NCBI GenBank assembly: GCA_003165595.1 | Contig: PLWQ01000040.1 | Coordinates: 1-64,000 of the forward strand | Direction: 5' to 3' | DNA: 64,000 nt | Origin: Fibrobacterota bacterium | GTDB taxonomy: Bacteria; Fibrobacterota; Chitinivibrionia; Chitinivibrionales; FEN-1185 | Shown: in pieces, positions 27,377 to 36,300 of the stretch | Layout: each line of letters opens with the position of its first letter | Position numbering within the stretch: position 1 is the first letter of the stretch | Notes under the pieces: model-generated | Seen by the model: only the letters and a program-made list of their open reading frames with translations | Told to the model about the DNA's origin: nothing | Databases searched by the model: none | Made by a program: the position numbers and the translations under genes

Positions 27377-28498
27377 TCATCTGGTATTGCCAAACAATTC
27401 TTCATAATGTTTTGTCATGACGCTTGCCTCAAGGTTTTCCGTAAAAAGAGTAAATGCGCCATGCATCATTTTACCCCTAAGGTGATTATCCTCGAGCATT
27501 CTGATAACAGCTTCGCTGATAGCTTTAGGCTTTTCCGGATCCACAAGGAGCCCGGTTTCGCCAGATTTTATTACCGAGGAAATTCCGCCAACATTTGTCG
27601 CAACAACCGGGCATTTTGAAGCCATTGCCTCAAGCAGCACCATTGGCATACCTTCCCACAGTGAGGGCAAGACATAGCAATCCATGATTTGGAGCAATTC
27701 AGGAATGTCCAGCCGCATACCGAGGAATTTGACATTTTTGCTTAACCCAAGGTTGCTCGCCTCAAGCTTCAATTCATTTTCCAACGGGCCTCTGCCTGCA
27801 ATAATCAGAGTGCAATCCGGAAATGATTTGATGATTTCCGGCATCGCCTTTAATAAATAAGTGATGCCTTTCTGTTCGCAAAGCCGAACTCCAATACCGA
27901 TAATCGGGCCTTTATCGGTGATTCCAATCTCGGCGCGTTTCTTATCCTTATCAATTGAAATTGCATACTTACTGCCATCTATCCCGTTGGGGATTACAGC
28001 CATTTTGTGTGGAGATATCTTTTCGTACTTCATGAGATTTTTCGCTGTGTGTTCCGAAACAGCAACAACCTTGGAAACGAAGTGAGAAAGGAACCATTCC
28101 GCGAACATGTACCTTCGCTTGTCCGGAAAGTCACGGGCATGGTCGGTATGGATTCTTGTCTTGACACGGGCCAATATTGCTCCGAGCACGCCGTCCATGA
28201 AAGGCTGTGTGTTATGCGTGTGAATTACATCAATCTTTTCCTGCTTCAGTATTCTTGCCACTTTAAGGAACGCGAAATAGTCCGCCCCTTTTTTCTTTTG
28301 AGGAATAAGAGTCACCTTTATTCCAAGGCTTTCAATTTCTGGTGTGTAGTCTCCGGTTGTGCGCAAACACAAGACCTGCGGGTCGAACCTGGTGCGATCA
28401 ATAGTCTTGCAAATATTGACAATCACCTGCTGCAGTCCGCCCAGGGCAAGGTCATGGGTAATGATCATGAGGCGGATTTTTGTTTCGGAATTCTGCAT
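27377..28498 (-). CDS. Glycosyltransferase, GT4 family (exosortase-locus type)
   Basis: The 373-residue enzyme is a canonical GT4: an N-terminal THDLALGGLQQVIVNICKTI, IDVIHTHNTQPFMDG, a linker VAVSEHTAKNLM and VIPNGID, then the C-terminal GIGVRLCEQKGITYLLKA, LPSLWEGMPMVLLEAMASKC and PVVATNVGGISSVI. The overall form is like the sugar transferases regularly found with exosortase A systems. It is followed by the O-antigen-ligase-like gene after 39 bases and preceded by the Fe-S protein gene. The donor sugar cannot be told. Confidence 0.9.
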   Translation of the reverse strand: MQNSETKIRLMIITHDLALGGLQQVIVNICKTIDRTRFDPQVLCLRTTGDYTPEIESLGIKVTLIPQKKKGADYFAFLKVARILKQEKIDVIHTHNTQPFMDGVLGAILARVKTRIHTDHARDFPDKRRYMFAEWFLSHFVSKVVAVSEHTAKNLMKYEKISPHKMAVIPNGIDGSKYAISIDKDKKRAEIGITDKGPIIGIGVRLCEQKGITYLLKAMPEIIKSFPDCTLIIAGRGPLENELKLEASNLGLSKNVKFLGMRLDIPELLQIMDCYVLPSLWEGMPMVLLEAMASKCPVVATNVGGISSVIKSGETGLLVDPEKPKAISEAVIRMLEDNHLRGKMMHGAFTLFTENLEASVMTKHYEELFGNTR

Positions 28499-28525
28499 TT
28501 TGAGAACGAGCTCTCGGGTACGCGA

Positions 28526-29806
28526 CTATTTCTTGAGCATTGCTTTCCTGGCTACAAACTTGACACCGTGTAAGATGAAGAACAAGGTCCTCGATTGGGT
28601 CATCTGTCTGGTAATCGCCATCATAAAGAACCGACGCATAATACGGACCGTATTCACAGGAGTCGAATCGCTGTCATCGTACTTAAAGTCGGGAACAGGC
28701 CTTTTCAATTTCCTGGACAAAAGAAGGGTTGGGACAATTATTGAGGTGCAATCGCGCATCAACCCCTTTTGAGCATTGATAATCGTATCAAAATCCTTTT
28801 CCACAATGCTTATTGCGCCGGCTTGGGCCGCTTTTTGAATTGTTGCTTCTCCAGCGTCTGTCCTGGTTACGATGAGGGAAATCCCATTCCTGTCGTTCTT
28901 GAATTCCGGGAGCCATGCGTCGCCGAGTGAAATGTCTGCCATTTGCGAAGTCCTGTCAAGACACAAAGAACATCTCCATGGCTGCCAGCTCTCAAAATAA
29001 CTGTCGACATATTCGGAATAGGGAAGTTCCAGAGGCGCGGGATTATCCTTGAATTCAACCTTCATTTTTCCCGGCCACCCGCCGCCTCTATACCGGACAT
29101 TCTTTACGGTCCCAATTGGGTGTTTTCTGCTCTTTACTATCCATTTAGTAGCTTCCTGGCCTCTGCATCCGCCGCAAAGCAACCCAAGAGACAGAATGGA
29201 ACGTGTTTTCTTTAAGGGCGAGTATTTTCTGGCCTTGCAAAGTCCCTGTATATGGCATGGCAGGCCTATCCATAACAAAGAATTAAGGCCCGGAATCTGA
29301 TTGTCGCCCATTACTGAATTCGTGGCCACCGGACAATATTTGCTGCCGGTTGTTTTCAGTATGTCGTCTCTTGATTTGCAGATTATTGGTTTTGCATCAA
29401 AGGGTGACAAGGGGTCCATTTCCGCAGCAACAACCCCGTCGACCGCTTTGGTGTCCAGCATGAAGGACGCGAGTGCAGGAACTATGCCGCCGGACGAGGC
29501 GTTAAAGCATATCGAAGCGTCCGAGGAATAGCCGATATAGCATTTCTTCACTTTCCCAATTATTGATTTGACTATGCCGGTATTTCTCATCTCATCAGTT
29601 GAAAGTGTATTGTCCATCTGAAGACCGGGGCAGACCTTTAGGCATATCCCGCACTCTATGCATTTTTTCTCGTCAATGAACGGAATGTATGTCCTGTTGG
29701 AAATGGAATAGGTCATGGTAATTGCATGCGGCGCGCAGCAACCGAAGCACGTACCGCATCCCATGCACAATTTTTTCTTCACAACAGAAGTAATGGTGTT
29801 ATTCAC
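28526..29806 (-). CDS. Coenzyme F420 hydrogenase/dehydrogenase beta-subunit-like Fe-S protein
   Basis: The 426-residue protein has two 4Fe-4S cluster motifs near the N-terminus (CMGCGTCFGCC and CIECGICLKVCPG) and the FrhB-type domain (ASSGGIVPALASFML, TGSKYCPVAT, GLPCHIQGL, CGGCRGQEATKW, RCSLCLDRTSQMADISLGDAW). Proteins of this family often pair with polysaccharide pyruvyl transferases in capsule loci, as here, where that gene is just upstream. F420 use is not implied. A redox step on a sugar or on the transferred group is an inference. The start is GTG at 29806 without a clear ribosome site. Confidence 0.85.
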   Translation of the reverse strand: MNNTITSVVKKKLCMGCGTCFGCCAPHAITMTYSISNRTYIPFIDEKKCIECGICLKVCPGLQMDNTLSTDEMRNTGIVKSIIGKVKKCYIGYSSDASICFNASSGGIVPALASFMLDTKAVDGVVAAEMDPLSPFDAKPIICKSRDDILKTTGSKYCPVATNSVMGDNQIPGLNSLLWIGLPCHIQGLCKARKYSPLKKTRSILSLGLLCGGCRGQEATKWIVKSRKHPIGTVKNVRYRGGGWPGKMKVEFKDNPAPLELPYSEYVDSYFESWQPWRCSLCLDRTSQMADISLGDAWLPEFKNDRNGISLIVTRTDAGEATIQKAAQAGAISIVEKDFDTIINAQKGLMRDCTSIIVPTLLLSRKLKRPVPDFKYDDSDSTPVNTVRIMRRFFMMAITRQMTQSRTLFFILHGVKFVARKAMLKK

Positions 29807-29811
29807 AAGAA

Positions 29812-31119
29812 TTATTTACCGTAAGCATGGAATTTTTGCTTCAGCAACAGGGCCGCTTCGTTTGCCTCATTAAGGATTTTGGGAGCCAAAGCGGTCATTT
29901 CCGTTCTTGTCTTCTCGCGGTTATTCCATTCGTTGATAACTACCCTTTTCAAATCTTCCACATCCGGATTGTTAAGATTATAGACTTTTCTGCCGAACAT
30001 CTTATCAATAATATTGTGCATCCTGTGATCTTCCTCAACCGCCAATGCCATGCAGGGCGTTGCAACGGAAATTGCTCCAATCAAGGCATGGGCGCGCTCG
30101 GAGAGAACGAAATCACATTGTTTAATAACGCCTTTTAATTCCTGAGCGCCATATTCAGTTTCAATAAGCAAAACACGGTCACGGTTCTTATCAATATGCT
30201 GCATGATTTCCCGGGCAATTATTCTGTCATCATTGTGTGATACCGGGCCAATACAATGAGGCAAGAAAACAAAGAAAGCAGTTGTCTTGTCAAGCAAATG
30301 GTTTACTAATTCCGTCCAAAAGTTGATTCGGATCTGGTATTTAGCCTTCTCATTAAGAGCATTTGAAAATGATTTGTTAAATACTACTCCGCCCCGAACT
30401 GGAATGAGCCCGAAAATGGGAATGTCCTTCTTAAGAGGAACTTCTTCTGTTTTAAGAATTTCAATCGCCCGTTGGTCGGAGCAGGGTTTCATGAGCACGG
30501 CGGTGTCCGGATAAAGGTGCAGTTTGTTCCCTGGGATACCATGATCGACAAGAAATTGCTTTGTTCCGCTGTCCCGAACGACGTTGAGTATCGTATGATT
30601 AAGTGCGTATTGAAGGATCTTCCTATTCCACCCGGTAAAACAAGTTTTTGCGCCTGCTTCTGCGCCAACGCCATAAATTGCAACGGGAATGTGCATAATA
30701 TTTCCTGCAAGCACAAACCAGAACAGCTCGCAACATAGATTGCCATCATGCCCTATTAGAATCAGATGGGCTTTGGACAGATCGCGAAGCAGTTCGTCTT
30801 TGAAAAAGAAACGCGCACCCCGTTGGGACATTCTTGCCAGACATGAAAACCAGATTAGTCTGCCCCAACGTCTAATGTAGGCAAGTTTGCTAAAGGGCTT
30901 TGGAGCATCGCTATACATGTTGAGGACATTAAAGAAATCAGTTCCTCTCACCAGCTTGACATCATTGGAATAACGTTTGCGGTCGTCATCGTACCAAGGG
31001 GAATACAACGACAGGGACACATCGCCAAGAACAGACAAAGCGACTCTGATTCCTTCCAAAATAGCTTTTTCGCCCTTGTTGAGCGAAGGGATAGGCTCCG
31101 GAATTACGACGCGGATCAT
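29812..31119 (-). CDS. Polysaccharide pyruvyl transferase family protein
   Basis: The 435-residue enzyme is likely to add a pyruvate ketal to a sugar of the repeat unit, giving a negative charge. Family features are SLNKGEKAILEGIRVAL at the N-terminus, VAIYGVGAEAG, VVRDSGTKQFLVDHG, and the C-terminal FVLSERAHALIGAISVATPC. ATG at 31119 is chosen because GAGGAG lies just upstream; an earlier in-frame start at 31131 is less well placed. Its stop is five bases from the Fe-S gene start, so the pair is translated together. Confidence 0.85.
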   Translation of the reverse strand: MIRVVIPEPIPSLNKGEKAILEGIRVALSVLGDVSLSLYSPWYDDDRKRYSNDVKLVRGTDFFNVLNMYSDAPKPFSKLAYIRRWGRLIWFSCLARMSQRGARFFFKDELLRDLSKAHLILIGHDGNLCCELFWFVLAGNIMHIPVAIYGVGAEAGAKTCFTGWNRKILQYALNHTILNVVRDSGTKQFLVDHGIPGNKLHLYPDTAVLMKPCSDQRAIEILKTEEVPLKKDIPIFGLIPVRGGVVFNKSFSNALNEKAKYQIRINFWTELVNHLLDKTTAFFVFLPHCIGPVSHNDDRIIAREIMQHIDKNRDRVLLIETEYGAQELKGVIKQCDFVLSERAHALIGAISVATPCMALAVEEDHRMHNIIDKMFGRKVYNLNNPDVEDLKRVVINEWNNREKTRTEMTALAPKILNEANEAALLLKQKFHAYGK

Positions 31120-31153
31120 GTATCTCCTCAAACCGTCTTAACAACCTTTGGCC

Positions 31154-31708
31154 CTAAACAATGAACCCGATGTTCTTGCCAACAGCTTGGAGCAATTCCT
31201 GGCGTTTCTTTATGTCAAGAGTCTCTATGTTATAACTCTCATCAAAAACAGTGGCGCCGGATTCCGTGACACTCTTGAATCTCGCCAAATACTCCTCCAC
31301 CCCGCAAACCCTTCTCGCCGGATTCCCCGCAACCACTGTCCCAGGCGGAACGCTCTTTGTCACCACCGATCCCGCCCCTACAATCGAATTGGACCCGATA
31401 CTCACATTGGGCAGCACAATCGTGGAATCTCCGATAAAGCAATTTTCGCCAATGGTAATCTTTCCGAACTTGGTATAGCCCAGATGGTTTTTTGTGCTTG
31501 CGTCATGCGCAATGAGCCTTACATTCGGGCAGATGGTGCAGTTGTCGCCGATGGTGATAAGGTAACAATGCGAAGGATCAAAAAAAAACGTATCCACGAT
31601 CAGGACGTTTTTCCCAAGTATAAGCCCTTTGTCGACAAGGCCGTTTAGATATCTATTCTTCTTATACTTCAAAAAAGAATAGTACGCTTTCATCAATAAA
31701 CCCAGCAT
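31154..31708 (-). CDS. Hexapeptide-repeat O-acetyltransferase
   Basis: The ~184-residue protein has a left-handed beta-helix (YLITIGDNCTICPNVRLIAH, KITIGENCFIGDSTIVLPNV, SIGSNSIVGAGSVVTKSV) and the closing VPPGTVVAGNPARRV, as in maltose or galactoside acetyltransferases. It would O-acetylate a sugar of the repeat unit. ATG at 31708 is chosen because GGAG lies eight bases upstream. It follows the hydrolase/NRPS cluster and precedes the pyruvyl transferase in the same direction. Confidence 0.85.
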   Translation of the reverse strand: MLGLLMKAYYSFLKYKKNRYLNGLVDKGLILGKNVLIVDTFFFDPSHCYLITIGDNCTICPNVRLIAHDASTKNHLGYTKFGKITIGENCFIGDSTIVLPNVSIGSNSIVGAGSVVTKSVPPGTVVAGNPARRVCGVEEYLARFKSVTESGATVFDESYNIETLDIKKRQELLQAVGKNIGFIV

Positions 31709-31779
31709 AACCAAGACTCCGGTTACGCCCCTTTAGGGAGATGGAGGGGCAAGATAAAAGTCAAACAACTGAAAAACTG

Positions 31780-32646
31780 TCAGACAGCTCCGGGGGGCAC
31801 ATCAAATCTCTCTTCCATCCATTCGCTCACCAACGTCATCAATTTATTCCGTACGCTGTTTACCGTATAGATGTGGTCCGCCTCTTTGATGTATTTAAAG
31901 CAAACCTTATCTTTCAAATGGACCGAACGGAACATGTGTCTAAACTGGTTTGCGTAATTGTAATAAATCGGCACGCCGCCGGAATAAATGTAATAAAGCT
32001 CTGCGCCCCGGTCTATGAGCTGTTGTATTTCCCGGACAATTTTCTTTTTTTTGGGAAAGTCGCGGACATAAATTTCCGCAGGTTTGTTTAAGGCGATTCC
32101 GCTTGACTCGGTTCTTTTCAAAGTCTTTATAAGAGAAAACCATTTCTTCCCTAAAAACCGAAACGCTTTTTTAGGATTGATAAGTCCGGGCCCATAATCG
32201 TGAATATAAAACCCAAGTGTACGGTATGCGTAGCCATCAAGCAATACGATGCCTGCAACACGTTGGTCTTGCAGAGCAGCGGGGTGGGCGTAATCTGCTC
32301 CTGAGCAAAGACCGACAATAATGCAGTTTGCAGCACCGGTCGATTCTAGAAGAAAATTAATGGCTCCCTGTATGTCCAATAGTGCCTGATCGTCGTATTG
32401 CTTTTTTCCATCGTATTTAGCGCTGTCTCCCAAACCATGAAGATCGAACCGCAAACTTGCATGGCCTTTCTCCGCGATCATCCGGGCAAAATCGGTATTG
32501 AACCTGTTGAACCCGGTCCTGTGCAAAAAACCGGCGTTCATCAGCAAACAAGCGGGCTTTTCTGTGGTTACCGCTGCATGGTCGGGCTGGGTCAGGATAC
32601 CGGTAAGTTCTGAGCCTGGGCCAAAAAGTACAACGCGTTCAGTCAC
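31780..32646 (-). CDS. Alpha/beta hydrolase, exosortase-associated type, Cys nucleophile elbow
   Basis: The 288-residue protein has an alpha/beta hydrolase core: LMNAGFLHRTGFNRFNTDFA, RFDLHGLGDSAKY, and the nucleophile elbow IVGLCSGADYA. The elbow reads G-L-C-S-G, so Cys takes the position of the usual Ser. From memory, one of the two hydrolase types regularly seen in exosortase A loci has a similar GLCxG elbow. A possible acid/His end is EADHIYTVNSVRNKL. The GTG start overlaps the stop of the other hydrolase (GTGA). Release of a peptide from the neighbouring NRPS carrier is a plausible role but is inferred from position. Confidence 0.75.
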   Translation of the reverse strand: MTERVVLFGPGSELTGILTQPDHAAVTTEKPACLLMNAGFLHRTGFNRFNTDFARMIAEKGHASLRFDLHGLGDSAKYDGKKQYDDQALLDIQGAINFLLESTGAANCIIVGLCSGADYAHPAALQDQRVAGIVLLDGYAYRTLGFYIHDYGPGLINPKKAFRFLGKKWFSLIKTLKRTESSGIALNKPAEIYVRDFPKKKKIVREIQQLIDRGAELYYIYSGGVPIYYNYANQFRHMFRSVHLKDKVCFKYIKEADHIYTVNSVRNKLMTLVSEWMEERFDVPPGAV

Positions 32647-33353
32647 GACGGTTCCTTATTCATGCACGCCACTATTGGGCCTATTGCCGGGTTACCCAGA
32701 ATGACATGGTCCCACAAATTCCCATCTGCCCAGGTGTTTGGCGTCGATGCAAAGGAATGGACTGCGCAACGCTTTGGAATCTCATGTACCGAAATGTCAA
32801 GTGACGCGATTTCCTGTTGCAGTTCCTTTGAATAGGCGAACCCTAAAAATTCATTTTCGTTGGAAAGTCCTTTTGCGCAGGAAGAGGTTCTTTTTAGAAA
32901 ATCCGCGTGAAGCTCTTGTAATTCCTGTAAATATGCCTTTCCGGAATAGGTCGCGTCCCACAGCACGATGTCCTCGATATTTGATTTTGTCATTGCGGCG
33001 CGCCAGGCAAGCGTCGCGCCAAAACGAAGACCCGCGATGGCTATGACCTTTTCCCCGGAAATATTTTGCAGCTCTTTCAGGGCGACTTCGATGTTCGCGA
33101 GCCAGGTTTTGACCGTGGCTTCGCGCGGACTGCCCTGGGAATCGCCGTGGCCGGACCAATCGAACCGCAGTACATGACGTCCCGCCGCCGCAAGCTGTTC
33201 CGCTAATTGACGAATAGTATGATACGAACGCATATATTCGTGGCCGATGGGGGAACAAATCAAAACCGGACGCGTATACCCGTGCGGACCGCTTGGCGCA
33301 TGGTAAACGCCGAAACAACGAAGGGCATCGGTTCCAAAGAAGAACGGTCGCAC
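32643..33353 (-). CDS. Alpha/beta hydrolase-fold protein without catalytic Ser
   Basis: The 236-residue protein has an alpha/beta hydrolase fold: VLICSPIGHEYMRSYHTIRQ, VLRFDWSGHGDSQG, and the elbow IAGLRFGATLAWRAA. The elbow reads G-L-R-F-G, with Arg where Ser would be, so ordinary hydrolysis is doubtful. From memory, the second of the exosortase A-associated hydrolase types also has GLRLG here, so this may be a conserved pseudo-enzyme. Its GTG start is one base after the NRPS stop, and it overlaps the next hydrolase. The three genes are one tightly coupled unit. Confidence 0.75.
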   Translation of the reverse strand: MRPFFFGTDALRCFGVYHAPSGPHGYTRPVLICSPIGHEYMRSYHTIRQLAEQLAAAGRHVLRFDWSGHGDSQGSPREATVKTWLANIEVALKELQNISGEKVIAIAGLRFGATLAWRAAMTKSNIEDIVLWDATYSGKAYLQELQELHADFLKRTSSCAKGLSNENEFLGFAYSKELQQEIASLDISVHEIPKRCAVHSFASTPNTWADGNLWDHVILGNPAIGPIVACMNKEPS

Positions 33354-33354
33354 G

Positions 33355-36300
33355 CTATTGATTTTTCCTCTTGAATAATTTCCCGATTTTCTTTATCGAC
33401 GATGATTCGGTTTTTTCCGCTTTTTTCCGCAGGTCATGGTTTTCCGCGATCTGCTTGAGTGTATTGAGCATCATGGCGCGAGGGTGGATTTCCACGCCGG
33501 TCTCATTCTTGATTTTGGTAATCACGGACATGGAAAGAAGAGAATGGCCGCCGATATCGAAAAAGTTGTCCTGCGCCGATACTTTGTCAACGCGCAGCGC
33601 CTGTTTCCAGACACCGGCAAGGTATATTTCGCCGGCCGTGTACGGTTCGGACCGTGCGGGTTTGTTTTCGGCCGGGTTTTCCATGGGAACCTGTAACGAT
33701 TTCCGGTCTGTCTTCCCCGCCGGAGTCAGGGGCATTGCGTCCATTTCCACATAATGCTGCGGGACCATGTAATCGGGCAGAAACGATTTACAATGGTTCC
33801 GTATGTCGGTAACGGTCATGGAACCACGCTGCTTGAGAACATAAAAAGCGATCAGGCGCGTGTCACCAGGGGAGAATTCCTTACATACCGCAGCGCAGTG
33901 GCGAACATTCGCATGGGAAAGCATGACATTTTCGATTTCACCGAGTTCAATGCGGAAGCCCCTGATTTTAACCTGCGAATCGATCCTGCCCATGCATTCG
34001 AGCGATCCGTCATGCCTGTATCTGGCAAGATCTCCGGTTTTATAAATATTACCATCCGAAAAAGGGCTGGTCAAGAACCGTTGGCCGGTCAATTCCGGAC
34101 GGTTGTGGTATCCGAGCGCCAGTCCGGCGCCGCCGATATAAAGTTCGCCTAAAACACCTATGGGAACCGGTTGCATTGCGCTATCAAGAATATACATTGT
34201 CGTATTGGCGATTGGGCGGCCGATGAGGACCGGAGCTTGCGTACCGGTAATCCGGCAGCAGGAGGACCAGACCGTGGTTTCCGTAGGCCCGTACATGTTC
34301 CACAGTTCCTTGACCTTTGGGAAAAGATCGCGAAGCAAATCATGCGGCAGGGGTTCGCCGCCGCACAGCGCCTTCAGGGCCGGCGAGCCGTTCCATCCCG
34401 CCGCGCACAGCAATCGCCAGGTGCTGGGCGTTCCCTGCATCACCGTTACATTGGATGTTGCGATCAGCTCGGCCAACTGCATCGCGTCACGTGATGTTTC
34501 GTGGTCCACGATAACGGTGCACGCTCCGCAGGACAGGGGAAGCAGAATTTCCAGGACCGAAATGTCGAACGATAATGTCGTGACCGCCATGACAATGTCC
34601 GTTGGAGCGATGCCGGGTTCCCTTGTCATGGAGCATAAAAAATTAACAACTGCGCTATGAGGAATGCGGACTCCCTTGGGCTTACCCGTTGAGCCGGACG
34701 TATAAATGATATATGCCGTTTGAGCTGGGGACACGGAAATTGCCGCACAAGAAGGCATCCCGCTTTCCAGGGAATGTACAGTGAGGACATGTATCGTGCT
34801 GCGTGCAAACGTAACTGCGGACATGGTCGTTTCGTCCGAGACGATCAATTTCAATCCGGCATCTTCTATCATATAGGCAAGGCGCTCTGTGGGATAATTG
34901 GGATCCAGCGGAACATAGGCTGCGCCGCTTTTAAGAATACCTACGAGCGCGGCAACCATATCGAACGACCGTTCCATGCATAGGCCAACAAGGTCGCCGC
35001 CTCTAACGCCATTCCTTAGAAGCATTGATGCGACAACAGTAGACGCCTCGTCTAATTGCTTATACGAATATTTCCGGCCACCGCAGGCAACGGCAACCGC
35101 AGACGGGGTTTGCGCCGCCTGTGAAGTAAACCATTGGTGCGCGCACATGTCGCGCGGAAATGGACGTTTTGTATCGTTCCATTGATCGAGAATAACGGAG
35201 CGTTCGTTTTGGGAAAGCATTGGGATGGAACAGTTCGGCGTATCGGCGTTTGCAGCCACGGCCATGGCAATGTTTGCAAAATGCGCGGCCATTCGCTCAA
35301 TGGTGTCGTGGTCAAAAAGATCCACGCTATATTCGAACATACAGGCAAGGTTTTCCTGCTCCGGCCATATATACAGCGACAAATCGAATTCGGTTGCTCC
35401 CCGGTCAACCGGTAAAAACCGCATCGAAGTTCCATTGGCGCTTTGGGCCTGCATGGAATAATTCTCAAATGCGAACATGACCTGGAAAACGGGCGCATGT
35501 CCAAAGTCGCGCTTTGGTTTTATGATTTCAACAAGCGAATCAAAGCTTATTGAATGGTGAATGATTCCATCCCTGACAACATTGTCTATGTTCCGTACCA
35601 GTTGCCTAAAGGTCAAATCGTTCTTACCGCGAATGCGCATCGGCGCCATGTTCAGAAAAAAACCAAATAGGTTTTCCAGGTCCGGACTTTCGCGGTTTGC
35701 GGTCGGCGAACCGATAATAATATCGGAATGGCCGGAATACCTGCTCAAAAGGACATAAAAAACACCAAGGAGCGCGGTAAAAATTGTTGTTCGCTCGTCG
35801 CGGCACAGGCGTTCCAGGCCCGAGCGGACTTCCGCAGGCATCTTGAAAAACACCGATGAACCGGCATAGGAAACCGAGGAAGGACGCGGGCGGTCCGCGG
35901 GAAGTTCGAGTATCGGCAAGGGCATGCTGAGTTGTTGTTCCCAGTATTCCCGCGTTGCCTGACCAATGACCTGGGGCCGAAGGGACTGCCATGCCGTATA
36001 ATCGGCAAAACGGCAGGGCATGCCGGGAAGGTCCGGCTGAGTTGTGTTTGTCAATGAATAGTAGAAATGGGAGAAATCGCGGACAAAAACTCCCATGGAC
36101 CATCCGTCGGACACGATATGGTGCGTCATGACAGCCATGATTCGCCTGTCCTGGGCTATCCGAACGATCAAGATCCGGAGCAATGGTCCGGCGGAAAGAT
36201 CATAGGGCCGCATGGAGCGCGTTATGATCTCTTTTGTCCAACAGTCGCGAGCGCCGGAAGCGCAATCGATTGTTTCGAATTCGAAAAGCATCGTGGGATG

